Origin: Streptomyces humicola
Lineage (GTDB): Bacteria > Actinomycetota > Actinomycetes > Streptomycetales > Streptomycetaceae
DNA: 64,000 nucleotides
Direction of reading: 5' to 3'
NCBI RefSeq assembly: GCF_024436035.1
Contig: NZ_JANFNG010000025.1
Span: forward strand, 26,045-90,044
The notes under the pieces: model-generated
Seen by the model: the letters and a program-made list of their open reading frames with translations, nothing else
What the model was told of the DNA's origin: nothing
Database searches by the model: none
Program-made: the position numbers and the translations under genes
Shown here: positions 26,100-34,474 of the stretch, piece by piece
How the letters are laid out: every line of letters begins with the position of its first letter
Position numbering within the stretch: the stretch's first letter is position 1

Positions 26100-26942
26100 T
26101 CAGTTCCAGTCGAAGGTGTCCGGGTCCGGGCCGAGCCGGTTGCCCTTGTCCAGCGCGTCGAGGGCCGCCAGGTCGTCGCCGTCGAGCTCGAAGTCGAAGA
26201 CGTCGATGTTCTCGGCGATCCGGGACGGGGTCACGGACTTCGGGATCACGATGATGCCGTGCTGCAGATGCCAGCGCAGGACGACCTGGGCCGGGGTCCT
26301 GCCGTGCCGGGCCGCGATCCGGCCGATGACCGGGTCGTCGAGCAGTCCCTTGCCCTGACCCAGCGGCGACCACGCCTCGGTGGCGATGCCGTGTTCCGCG
26401 TTGAAGGCGCGCAGCCCGGTCTGGGCGAAGTCGGGGTGGATCTCGATCTGGTTGACCGCCGGGACGATCTCCGTCTCGTCGATCAGCCGCCGCAGGTGGG
26501 CCGGCTGGAAGTTGGAGACGCCGATCGCCTTCGCGCGCCCGCTGCGGTGGATCTCCTCGAACGCCCGCCAGATCGTGAGGTAGTCGTCGCGCATCGGGCG
26601 CGGCCAGTGGATCAGGTACAGGTCGATGTAGTCCAGGCCGAGCCGGGACAGGGAGGCGTCGAACTCGCGCTGGACGGCCTCGCGCGTCCAGGTCTGCGAA
26701 GCGCTGTTCCACAGCTTGGTGGTGACGAAGAGCTCCTCACGGGGGATTCCGGAGGCCGCGAGCGCCTTGCCGGTGCCTTCCTCGTTGCGGTACATGGCGG
26801 CGGTGTCGATGCTGCGATAGCCCTCACGCAGCGCCGTGGCGACTGCGTCGGCCGCCTCCGCGTCCGACATCTGCCAGACGCCGAAGCCGAGCTGCGGGAT
26901 CCGCACGCCGTTGTTCAGGGTGATGGAGGGGACCTTGCTCAC
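26100..26942 (-). CDS. Aldo/keto reductase
   Basis: GTG 26942 gives 280 residues, the usual length; the longer frame begins at a TTG with no better context. AKR signature residues are all present: DTAAMYRNEEG (Asp and catalytic Tyr), TTKLWN (Lys), LIHWP (His), then GVSNF, and IVIPKSVTPSRIAENIDVFDF near the end for NADPH binding. It resembles the AKR5 / 2,5-diketo-gluconate-reductase group. Such enzymes reduce carbonyls with NADPH in the cytoplasm. The substrate is unknown. Confidence 0.93.
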   Translation of the reverse strand: MSKVPSITLNNGVRIPQLGFGVWQMSDAEAADAVATALREGYRSIDTAAMYRNEEGTGKALAASGIPREELFVTTKLWNSASQTWTREAVQREFDASLSRLGLDYIDLYLIHWPRPMRDDYLTIWRAFEEIHRSGRAKAIGVSNFQPAHLRRLIDETEIVPAVNQIEIHPDFAQTGLRAFNAEHGIATEAWSPLGQGKGLLDDPVIGRIAARHGRTPAQVVLRWHLQHGIIVIPKSVTPSRIAENIDVFDFELDGDDLAALDALDKGNRLGPDPDTFDWN

Positions 26943-27024
26943 GAGCAGTGGTTTCCTTGTCTCGTCGTCGAGCAGTTTCCTCCGCGACAACGATCACGGC
27001 CCCGCTGCGGATTCCCCGGATCCG

Positions 27025-28854
27025 CTATCCGTGGTGGTAGAGAGCTTCGATCTCCGCCGTGTACGTCTTCTCGATGGCCTTCCGCTTCAGCTTCAGCGAC
27101 GGGGTGAGCAGCCCCTTCTCCTCGCTGAACTGCGCCGCCAGTATGCGGAACGTACGGATCGACTCGGCCTGCGAGACAAGGGTGTTGGCAGCGACCACGG
27201 CCCGCCGGACCTCCATCTCGAGATCCTTGTCGCGCACCAGATCGGCGGGCGTCATCTGAGGCTTGCCGCGCATCGTCAGCCAGTGCGAGACCGCCTCCGG
27301 ATCGAGGGTGACGAGCGCCGCGATGAACGGGCGGTCGTTGCCGACGACGACGCACTGGGCGACGAGCGGATGGGCCCGCACCCGCTCCTCCAGCGGGGCG
27401 GGCGACACGCTCTTGCCGCCGCTGGTGACCAGGATCTCCTTCTTCCGGCCGGTGATCGTCAGATAGCCCTGCTCGTCGAGCATGCCCAGGTCACCGGTGG
27501 CGAGCCAGCCGTCGTGCAGGGCCTCGTCCGTCGCCTTGGGGTTGTTGAGGTAACCGGAGAAGATCTGGCCGCCGTACAGCCACACCTCGCCGTCGTCCGC
27601 GATGTGCACGGTGGTGCCGGGTATGGGCTGGCCGACGGTGCCGAAGCGCGTCTGCTCGGGCGGATTCGCGGTGGCCGCGGCGGTCGACTCGGTGAGGCCG
27701 TAGCCCTCGTAGACCGTGATGCCCGCCCCCGCGAAGAACAGGCCGAGGCGGCGCTCCATGCCCGACCCGCCGGACATCCCGTGCCGCAGCCGCCCGCCGA
27801 GCGCCTCACGCATCTTGGCGTAGACCAGCTTGTCGTACACCTGGTGCGCCATCCGCAGCCCTGCGCCCGGTCCGGGACCGGTGCCGAACGCCTTGTGCTC
27901 CTGTGCCTCGGCGTAGCGGATCGCGACCTCCGCGGCCTTGTCGAACGCACCGAGCTTGCCCGACAGCTCCGCCTTGCGCCGCGCCGAGTGGAAGACCTTC
28001 TCGAAGACGTACGGGACGGCGAGTACGAACGTCGGCTTGAACGCCGCCAGATCGGGGATCAGCTCCGCGGCGGCGAGGCTCGGCTGGTGGCCGAGGCGCA
28101 CCCGGCCGGAACGTATCGCCGCGACCTCGACCATCCGGCCGAAGACATGGGCGAGCGGCAGGAAGAGCAGCGTGGATGCCTGGTCACCGGGCTTGGAGTG
28201 GAACACCGGCTCCCAGCGTTCGACGATGTTGTCGCACTCCGCCATGAAGTTGGCGTGGGTGAGCAGACAGCCCTTGGGACGGCCGGTCGTCCCCGAGGTG
28301 TAGATGATCGTGGCAATGGCGTCGGGGGTGATCGCCACCCGGTGCCGGTCCACCACCTCGTCGTCGAGATACGCACCGGCCGCCATCAGCTCGTCGACCG
28401 CGCCGGCGTCCAGCTGCCACAACCGGGTGAGGTGCGGGAGCTGGTCCACGACGGCGCCGATCGTCATGGCGTGGTCCTCGTGCTCGACCATGCACGCCAC
28501 CGCTCCCGAGTCGTGGAGCATCCAGCGCACCTGGTCGGAGGAGGAGGTCGGGTAGACGGGAACCGACTGCGCGCCGATTGACCAGAGAGCGAAGTCGAAC
28601 AGCGTCCACTCGTAGCGGGTACGCGCCATGATCCCGACGCGGTCGCCGAACCGCACGCCGTCCGCGAGCAGGCCCTTGGCGAGCGCCAGCACCTCGTCCC
28701 GGAACTGCGCAGCCGTCACGTCGTGCCAGACGCCGTCGACCTTGCGTCCGAGCACGACCTGGTCAGGAGCCTCCGCCGCATTGGTGAACACGGCGTCCGC
28801 CAGTCCTCCGACTGGGGGCGCCGTCACCAATGGCGGCACGGTGAACTCGCGCAA
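27025..28854 (-). CDS. Long-chain acyl-CoA synthetase (AMP-binding, FadD15-like)
   Basis: TTG 28854 with GAGGAGC upstream gives LREFTVPPLV, the typical N-terminus of this actinobacterial group; the longer open frame is non-coding. The 609-residue enzyme has the adenylation motifs TIIYTSGTTGRPKGCLLTH, YGLTES, TGDLG, ITGRKKE and a C-terminal region ending in the usual KRKAIEKTY. It activates long-chain fatty acids with ATP and CoA at the membrane surface. It appears monocistronic. Confidence 0.93.
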   Translation of the reverse strand: MREFTVPPLVTAPPVGGLADAVFTNAAEAPDQVVLGRKVDGVWHDVTAAQFRDEVLALAKGLLADGVRFGDRVGIMARTRYEWTLFDFALWSIGAQSVPVYPTSSSDQVRWMLHDSGAVACMVEHEDHAMTIGAVVDQLPHLTRLWQLDAGAVDELMAAGAYLDDEVVDRHRVAITPDAIATIIYTSGTTGRPKGCLLTHANFMAECDNIVERWEPVFHSKPGDQASTLLFLPLAHVFGRMVEVAAIRSGRVRLGHQPSLAAAELIPDLAAFKPTFVLAVPYVFEKVFHSARRKAELSGKLGAFDKAAEVAIRYAEAQEHKAFGTGPGPGAGLRMAHQVYDKLVYAKMREALGGRLRHGMSGGSGMERRLGLFFAGAGITVYEGYGLTESTAAATANPPEQTRFGTVGQPIPGTTVHIADDGEVWLYGGQIFSGYLNNPKATDEALHDGWLATGDLGMLDEQGYLTITGRKKEILVTSGGKSVSPAPLEERVRAHPLVAQCVVVGNDRPFIAALVTLDPEAVSHWLTMRGKPQMTPADLVRDKDLEMEVRRAVVAANTLVSQAESIRTFRILAAQFSEEKGLLTPSLKLKRKAIEKTYTAEIEALYHHG

Positions 28855-29322
28855 GGTTGCTCCTCGGGGGCGCTCGGCGGGGCGCCTCGATGGTGTGCGT
28901 CCGCCCGGTGGGGCCGGCAGAAAACGGTCCTGACGGGCGGGCCCGTAAGCTACCTGATCCGGCGCGAGGACGGGAAGGGATCTCACTTCACCGGAAATCG
29001 GATTTCTGCGACTCGTAGGACGAGTTCTCCGCCGGGAATGTGGGCTTTTGTCGCAATCAGAGGGAACTGCAGTGGGGTTACTCGGCTGTAACAAACCGTG
29101 GATCTGCACCGAATCTGCCAGGCATCTTCCCGGTGCGCTCACGTCCGTTACCCGGTGTCATAGTGGCGGCGCTCGGCGGGTGATCGCGCCACGGTACCGG
29201 CGTACCCGGCGTACGCAGAGTCTACGCGGCGATGCTGTGTCGGGTGGCCACAACGCTCTCACATCTGGATGTCCGCCATCCGCCTGCTTCTGCCTGCTTC
29301 CTGGATCGTCGCATGGTGCGAG
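28855..29322. other. Gene-free stretch between acyl-CoA synthetase and LysR genes
   Basis: These 468 bases hold the promoter region of the acyl-CoA synthetase. Two short perfect inverted repeats, GAAAT-CGG-ATTTC at 28994-29006 and ACTCGT-AGG-ACGAGT at 29011-29025, lie about 140-170 bases upstream of its start and could be operators. Nothing coding was convincing. Confidence 0.4.
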
Positions 29323-30195
29323 TCACATGGGCCGGTGCAGCCTGTCGCCCGCGGCGAGGATGGCCCGTGCGAGCGCGGCCGCCGGTTCGCCGCCGGTGGC
29401 GGGCCGCTGCCCGTGCAGCAGGACGAAGTCGACCTCGCCCAGTTCCGGCAGTCCCGCCTTCGCGGGAAGCCTGCGCAGGCCCGGCAGCAGCAGGCCCTGG
29501 GCGTGCGCCACCACGCCGAGCCCGGCCAGCGCCGCCGCGCGCACCCCGCTGAGGCTGCTGCTCGTGCACACGATGTGCCAGGGACGGCCCGCGCGTTCGA
29601 GCACGTCGAGGGCGCGCGCCCTGGTGATGCTCGGCGGCGGATAGACGATCAGCGGCACCGGGCGGTCCGGTTCGATGCGCAGCCGCTCACCGGCGATCCA
29701 CACCAGCCGGTCCCGCCACACCAGCCGGCCCGGTCCCTCACCGGAGGCCCGCTTGCCGAGCATCAGGTCGAGCCGCCCCTCGGCGAGCTGCTCATGAAGC
29801 GTGCCGGAGAGTTCGACGGTGAGTTCGAGATCGACCTCTGGGTGGTCGCGGCGGAAGCCCTCCAGGATCTCCGGCAGCCGGGTCAGCACGAAGTCCTCCG
29901 AGGTGCCGAAGCGCAGCCGTCCGCGCAGCCGGGTACCGGCGAACCAGGCCGTGGCCCGCTCATTGGCGTCGAGGATCGTGCGGGCGAAGCCGAGCATGGC
30001 CTCGCCGTCCTCGGTCAGTTCCACCCCGTGCGTGTCCCGGGTGAACAGCTGGCGCCCGGCCGCCTCCTCGAGCTTGCGCACATGCTGGCTGACGGTGGAC
30101 TGGCGCAGGCCGAGCCGGTGCGCGGCCTGCGTGAAGCTCAGGGTCTGCGCGACGGTGAGGAACGTGCGCAGCTGAACCGGATCGAACACGCTCAC
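29323..30195 (-). CDS. LysR-family transcriptional regulator
   Basis: The 290-residue protein starts with GTG and has the LysR winged HTH at residues 8-65 (FLTVAQTLSFTQAAHRLGLRQSTVSQHVRKLEE), followed by the effector-binding domain with LRFGTSED and a GVVAHAQGLLL segment. It is divergent from a bile-acid-symporter-type gene, the classic layout for LysR control of a neighbouring transporter. The effector is unknown. Confidence 0.92.
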   Translation of the reverse strand: MSVFDPVQLRTFLTVAQTLSFTQAAHRLGLRQSTVSQHVRKLEEAAGRQLFTRDTHGVELTEDGEAMLGFARTILDANERATAWFAGTRLRGRLRFGTSEDFVLTRLPEILEGFRRDHPEVDLELTVELSGTLHEQLAEGRLDLMLGKRASGEGPGRLVWRDRLVWIAGERLRIEPDRPVPLIVYPPPSITRARALDVLERAGRPWHIVCTSSSLSGVRAAALAGLGVVAHAQGLLLPGLRRLPAKAGLPELGEVDFVLLHGQRPATGGEPAAALARAILAAGDRLHRPM

Positions 30196-30311
30196 CAGGC
30201 TATCGCGGCTATCGCAAAACGTGATGGCAGTCAGCGCAGTGAACGGGGTTCACAATGACCGTGCCCGTCCCGCAACCTGTCCTCACACTGCCCGAACGCG
30301 TGTCCCCGTCC

Positions 30312-30361
30312 CGACCGAGCGAACCCGACCGAGCGAACCCGACCGAGCGAACCCGACCGAG
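30312..30361. repeat. 14-bp tandem repeat ahead of symporter gene
   Basis: The unit CGACCGAGCGAACC occurs three times in a row from 30312, followed by a partial copy that runs to within eight bases of the ATG at 30369. Unit length is not a multiple of three, which argues against translation through it. Confidence 0.9.
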
Positions 30362-30368
30362 AGAAGAC

Positions 30369-31436
30369 ATGCCGCGCCTGAAGATGCCGTCCTGGCTGCC
30401 GATCGACCCGTACATACTCGTGCTGGTCGCCACGGTCGGCCTCGCGGCCCTGCTGCCTGCCGAGGGCGCTGCCGCGCCTGTCGCCGCCGACGCGTCGAGC
30501 GTGGCCATCGGGCTGCTGTTCTTCCTCTACGGAGCCAGGCTTTCCACGCGCGAGGCAGTCGCCGGGATGAGCCACTGGCGGCTGCACCTCACCGTGGTGG
30601 TGAGCACGTTCGCGCTCTTTCCGCTGCTCGGCCTCGCCGCGCACGGGCTCGTTCCGTACGTCCTCACCCCGCAGCTCTACACCGGCCTGCTGTATCTGTG
30701 CATCCTGCCGTCGACGATCCAGTCCTCGATCGCCTTCACCTCGATCGCGCGCGGAAACGTATCTGCGGCCATTTGTGCGGGCACGTACTCCAGCCTGATC
30801 GGCATGGTCGCCACCCCGGTGCTCGCCGGGCTGATACTGCTCCCCCTGCCTTGGGCGGGAGATGCCCACTCCACCGGCGCCTTCTCCGCGCACGGGCTGC
30901 TCGACATCGCGCTCCAGCTGCTCGTGCCGTTCGTCGCCGGTCAGTTGCTGCGCCGCTGGATCGGCGGCTTCCTCGCACGCCACAAGAAGGTGCTCGGACT
31001 CGTCGACCGGGGATCGATCCTGCTCGTCGTCTACACGGCGTTCAGCGAGGGCATGGCGAGGGGCATCTGGCACCAGGTCACGGCGGTCAGGCTGCTGGAG
31101 CTGCTCGGCGTCGAAGCGGTGCTGCTCGCCGTCGTCCTCACCATCACCAGCACGGTCTCGCGCAGGCTCGGCTTCAACCGCGGCGACCGCATCGCGATCG
31201 TCTTCTGCGGCTCCAAGAAGAGCCTGGCCAACGGCCTGCCGATGGCCAGCGTGCTCTTCGGCGCCCAGGCGGGACTCCTCATCCTGCCGCTGATGCTGTT
31301 CCACCAGATGCAACTGATGGTGTGCGCGGTGATAGCAAAGCGCTGGTCAACTGATGCCGGGGACGGCGGGGAGGGTAGCCTGCCATCGGAACGTTCACCG
31401 TCCCCTGACGCCCAGGCCCGCCCCGCCCACGCTTGA
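30369..31436 (+). CDS. Bile acid:sodium symporter family transporter (PanS/YfeH-like)
   Basis: ATG 30369 follows GAGAGAAG and gives [16 protein letters not shown], the usual family N-terminus; an earlier ATG at 30255 would read through the tandem repeat. The 355-residue protein has about ten hydrophobic segments, [18 protein letters not shown] and the [16 protein letters not shown] motif of the YfeH/Rch1 branch of this family. It probably exports or imports an organic anion. Control by the divergent LysR regulator is likely. A charged tail of about 40 residues follows the last helix. Confidence 0.9.
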   Translation: MPRLKMPSWLPIDPYILVLVATVGLAALLPAEGAAAPVAADASSVAIGLLFFLYGARLSTREAVAGMSHWRLHLTVVVSTFALFPLLGLAAHGLVPYVLTPQLYTGLLYLCILPSTIQSSIAFTSIARGNVSAAICAGTYSSLIGMVATPVLAGLILLPLPWAGDAHSTGAFSAHGLLDIALQLLVPFVAGQLLRRWIGGFLARHKKVLGLVDRGSILLVVYTAFSEGMARGIWHQVTAVRLLELLGVEAVLLAVVLTITSTVSRRLGFNRGDRIAIVFCGSKKSLANGLPMASVLFGAQAGLLILPLMLFHQMQLMVCAVIAKRWSTDAGDGGEGSLPSERSPSPDAQARPAHA

Positions 31437-31446
31437 GGAGAAAGCC

Positions 31447-31674
31447 GTGATCCGCGACCTGTTCACCCCGACCCATCTGCTGATCGTCGTGCTCGTCGCG
31501 ATCGTGCTCTTCGGCGCCAAGCGGCTGCCCGACACCGCCCGTCAGCTGGGCAAATCGCTGCGCATCCTGAAGGCCGAGACCAAGGCGCTGCGTGACGAGA
31601 CCCCCGCGGGCGAGCAGCGCACGGTCGCCGGCGAGGTCGTGGACTCCGGCAAGGAGCGGGCGCAGGCCGGCTGA
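31447..31674 (+). CDS. tatA: TatA/E-family twin-arginine translocase subunit
   Basis: GTG 31447 follows GGAG eleven bases after the symporter stop. The 75-residue protein has a single N-terminal hydrophobic helix ([21 protein letters not shown]), the FGAKRLPD hinge, and an amphipathic helix [18 protein letters not shown], the TatA layout. TatA monomers assemble the pore through which folded proteins such as EfeB are exported. Without TatB/TatC here it is probably an additional copy. The immediate spacing suggests co-transcription with the transporter. Confidence 0.9.
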   Translation: MIRDLFTPTHLLIVVLVAIVLFGAKRLPDTARQLGKSLRILKAETKALRDETPAGEQRTVAGEVVDSGKERAQAG

Positions 31675-31704
31675 CGACCGCAGCCGCGCCGGCTTGTCAC
31701 CTGA

Positions 31705-32553
31705 TCAACGCGTCGCCGCCGCCGTGGGCAGCGCGATCCGGTGCTCACCCGCGTAGACGTTCATCGACGTCCCGCGCAGGAAGCCGACCAGCGTCAGCCC
31801 GCTCTCGGCGGCGAGTTCGACCGCGAGTGACGACGGAGCCGACACCGCGGCCAGCACAGGTATCCCGGCCATCACCGCCTTCTGGGCAAGCTCGAACGAG
31901 GCACGGCCGGAGACGAGCAGGATCTTGTCGGAGAGCGGGAGCAGCCCCTGCTGCAGGGCGCGCCCGACCAGCTTGTCCACCGCGTTGTGACGGCCCACGT
32001 CCTCGCGGATGTCAACGAGCTCCCCGTCCGCCGTGAACAAGGCGGCCGCGTGCAGTCCCCCGGTCCGCTCGAAGACGCGTTGCGCCGCGCGCAGCCGGTC
32101 GGGAAGGGCGGCGAGGACCTCCGGTGAGAGCCGGATTCCGGGCGTGTCGGGGATGGACCAGCGGGCGGTGGTCCGGACGGCATCGAGGCTGGCCTTGCCG
32201 CACAGTCCGCACGATGACGTGGTGTACACGTTCCGTTCCAGCGTGATGTCGGGCAGCGCCACGCCGTCCGCGAGCCGGACGTCCACCACGTTGTAGGTGT
32301 TCGAGCCGTCCTCGGTCGCACCCGCGCAGTAGACGATCGTGGCGAGCTCCTCCGCCCTCCCGAGCACCCCCTCGCTGACGAGGAAGCCCGCGGCGAGCGC
32401 GAAGTCGTCGCCCGGAGTGCGCATGGTGATCGCCAGCGGCCTCCCGCCCAGACGGATCTCCAGCGGCTCCTCCGCGACCAGAGTGTCCGCACGGTGCGTG
32501 ACCGCGCCATCCCTGATCCGCAGTACGCGATGCCGCTCGGTGACCCGTCCCAT
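31705..32553 (-). CDS. fdhD: FdhD, sulfurtransferase for formate dehydrogenase
   Basis: ATG 32553, or the ATG two codons earlier, follows a G-rich ribosome-binding site. The 282-residue protein has TTSSCGLCGKASLD, the FdhD Cys-x-x-Cys loop that carries persulfide sulfur to molybdenum cofactor, and REDVGRHNAVDKLVG further on. FdhD is needed for activity of formate dehydrogenases. No formate dehydrogenase gene lies in the window, so its client is elsewhere. It is convergent with tatA. Confidence 0.93.
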   Translation of the reverse strand: MGRVTERHRVLRIRDGAVTHRADTLVAEEPLEIRLGGRPLAITMRTPGDDFALAAGFLVSEGVLGRAEELATIVYCAGATEDGSNTYNVVDVRLADGVALPDITLERNVYTTSSCGLCGKASLDAVRTTARWSIPDTPGIRLSPEVLAALPDRLRAAQRVFERTGGLHAAALFTADGELVDIREDVGRHNAVDKLVGRALQQGLLPLSDKILLVSGRASFELAQKAVMAGIPVLAAVSAPSSLAVELAAESGLTLVGFLRGTSMNVYAGEHRIALPTAAATR

Positions 32554-32766
32554 GATCATCAGCCCCCTGCCGTCATGATGCGATTGCCTTATGCAGGCAT
32601 TGTCGTGCATCGCCGTCCCGTGTCGCCGTCCCGCATCGCCCTTCGTGGAGGGGGCGCCCGCCCGGGCAGTCATCGGCTGCCGGCCGCGCGGATACGCAGG
32701 TGAAACGCACTGCGAATCCTTGGTATCGTTGCTCCTGTCGCCGCGGGGAACCGCGGCGCGATCCCG

Positions 32767-32851
32767 GTCCGGGTGGCGGAATGGCAGACGCGCTAGCTTG
32801 AGGTGCTAGTGCCCTTTATCGGGCGTGGGGGTTCAAGTCCCCCTCCGGACA
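32767..32851 (+). tRNA. tRNA-Leu (anticodon GAG)
   Basis: An 85-base class II tRNA. The acceptor stem is GTCCGGG with TCCGGAC, the D-arm contains GGCGGAATGGCAGACGC, the anticodon stem CTAGC/GCTAG encloses TTGAGGT giving anticodon GAG, the long variable arm is GCCC-TTTATC-GGGC, and the T-arm is GGGGGTTCAAGTCCCCC. CCA is not encoded. Confidence 0.96.
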
Positions 32852-33611
32852 CATACAGTATGCCCACCGGTGGTGTCGGCCTTGTCGGTCGGCACCATTC
32901 GCGTTTCGTGGTCGCAGGAGACGCTCCACACTGTTTCGCCAGGGCCGCGTCCATCACAAGCGGACTGGGCGCGAGGACGAGTCCCGGGACTGGGCGCAGG
33001 GCCTCTTCGGGGAGGCAGGGCCTCTCCGGCGCCCTGATGGTGGCGCGTTACCTGGGCAGCCAAAGAGGCCCCGAGCCGGGTATGCGCAACCGGCTCGGGA
33101 CCACTTCCATTGCTCCCCCGCCCAGGGAGCGGACGAGGGTTGTTCTGACCTCTTTCATCTTCCGACCCCTGTGCACCTGCCGCAACCGGAGATCACCCAA
33201 GCGGACGCATGCGGTGCGACTACGCGGGGCGGACGTGGTCCGCCCACTGATCATGTGCCGCGCGGCGCCGGGGCGGCCGTGGAGACCGCTCGCGTCAGTG
33301 GCCGCGGTGCGCTGTGCTGGGCACATGGCAGAGCATCCGATCATCTGTTCCGCCAAGGAGCTCATGCGGCTCACCGACGACATCGAGATCGATTAGCGCA
33401 GGCGACCCCCGCTCCCACACTGCATCAGGACATGAGGAGCGAGGGTCGTCGATCTGTCACCACCCCCGACCTGCGGCGTCCGCGCTGTATTCGTCGTTGG
33501 CCGGGCCGACCGCGGGAATCACATCTCGGGCGACCCGACCACGTAGGTCTGCCGGGGTCTCTCGCTGGGAATACAAGCTGAAGAGGGAGCCTGAGTCCCC
33601 GGAGGCTGGCC
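32852..33611. other. 760-base stretch downstream of tRNA-Leu without a convincing gene
   Basis: Open frames here lack ribosome-binding sites or recognisable products and look like chance frames. A tRNA 3' end is a common integration site, but no integrase and no second copy of the tRNA end was found within the window. The stretch may be the scar of a lost element. Confidence 0.45.
33070..33099. terminator. Hairpin downstream of tRNA-Leu
   Basis: Perfect ten-base-pair arms CCCGAGCCGG / CCGGCTCGGG with a ten-base loop, 219 bases after the tRNA. No U tract. Confidence 0.5.
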
Positions 33612-33815
33612 ATGCCCGTCAAGCCCCACCCCCGCAACGGGCACTTCGATCACGAGGGTTACTGCCGTTGCGGTGGTCCATGCTGTGTGGCCGAAGGCGG
33701 CGGCGAGTGCCTGTGCCGGCTGTGCGCTTGTCAGAGCACCCCGAGGACAGAGGTCCCCCTAATGAACACCACCGTGTACGAGGGCCCGTACAGCGGCACG
33801 CACCAGGCTGGCTAG
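33612..33815 (+). CDS. Small cysteine-rich protein, unknown function
   Basis: ATG 33612 is preceded by GGAGG at ideal spacing. The 67-residue product contains nine cysteines in about 24 residues: YCRCGGPCC, then CLCRLCAC, plus an upstream His-containing segment NGHFDHEGY. The clustered CxC and CC pairs suggest a zinc- or iron-sulfur-binding mini-domain, comparable in style to a zinc ribbon or metallothionein, but no named family fits. The codon third positions are GC-rich as in real genes. It lies in the otherwise poor region after tRNA-Leu. Confidence 0.6.
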   Translation: MPVKPHPRNGHFDHEGYCRCGGPCCVAEGGGECLCRLCACQSTPRTEVPLMNTTVYEGPYSGTHQAG

Positions 33816-33928
33816 GACTCCCTTGGGCGGCTTGTAGTACCGACACAGCGCGACAGCCTTGCGAAGCCCTGGACATGCATATGCGCGTTGTCGAACGGCC
33901 GGGCGTGTTGTCACACCCGCCACGTATT

Positions 33929-34147
33929 ATGGCGATCATGTGTGCAGCTCGTGAGCCTCGGGTGAGGTACCTGCCTGCAGCGCTCCATGAGGCGGCAGCC
34001 CAGGTACGTGAAGAGCGTGCCCAGCAGGCCATTCGCGCCCTGATCGCTCGCGGCCGGCTCACGGCCGAGCAGCGTCTCGAACTTGCCCGCTGGCAACGCG
34101 AATGGGTCGCTGCGTGGCGCGAAAGCCAGTACGTCATCGCGGCGTGA
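33929..34147 (+). CDS. Small helical protein, unknown function
   Basis: The frame gives 72 residues from ATG 33929 or 69 from ATG 33938. The sequence YLPAALHEAAAQVREERAQQ followed by LIARGRLTAEQRLELARWQREW is strongly helical and alternates charges, unlike a random GC-rich frame. No ribosome-binding site is obvious. The character resembles small plasmid- or element-derived proteins of actinomycetes, but no family is recognised. Confidence 0.45.
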   Translation: MAIMCAAREPRVRYLPAALHEAAAQVREERAQQAIRALIARGRLTAEQRLELARWQREWVAAWRESQYVIAA

Positions 34148-34179
34148 AGACGACCCCGCCGCCGTGGAGGGTGTTTGCA

Positions 34180-34437
34180 TCAGCTGTCCTCGTCCACCGC
34201 CGCGCCGAAAGCGGCCGCGCGTTGGGTGATGAAGCCGACGGCGACGTCGAGGATATGGCGCCGGTCAGCCACGGTCTCCTGGGCCTTGGTGAGGTGGGTG
34301 CGCAGCGGCTTGGCGCGCTGGCCGTTACCGCCCTCCTCACCCTTGGCTCGACGGCGGGAGCGATCCAACGCGGCACGCGCAGGGAAGTACGCTGAACTGC
34401 CCCGCAGTGTCATCCACGACGCGGACTGCCGCCTCAT
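34180..34437 (-). CDS. Possible small protein, unknown function
   Basis: An 85-residue frame with ordinary GC-rich codon use and a protein-like second half (KAQETVADRRHILDVAVGFITQRAAAF). It has a very basic middle (RSRRRAKGEEGG) and no clear ribosome-binding site. It may be a real gene, the C-terminal part of a decayed gene, or chance. It sits between the unknown helical protein and the glucoamylase gene. Confidence 0.3.
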   Translation of the reverse strand: MRRQSASWMTLRGSSAYFPARAALDRSRRRAKGEEGGNGQRAKPLRTHLTKAQETVADRRHILDVAVGFITQRAAAFGAAVDEDS

Positions 34438-34474
34438 CGGACGAGGCGGCGCCGTCGGCGATTCCGCGCATACG

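Noticed and set aside
30312..30361. CRISPR-like repeat
   Set aside because: The 14-base units are directly adjacent with no spacers and no cas genes are present.
32803..33396. A 197-codon open frame overlapping tRNA-Leu
   Set aside because: It begins inside the tRNA, has no ribosome-binding site and its sequence is low-complexity Arg/Ser/Pro typical of a chance frame in GC-rich DNA.
32767..34474. Integrated plasmid, ICE or prophage at tRNA-Leu
   Set aside because: No integrase, replication, transfer or phage gene and no duplicated tRNA 3' end was found; only a few unknown small genes lie there.
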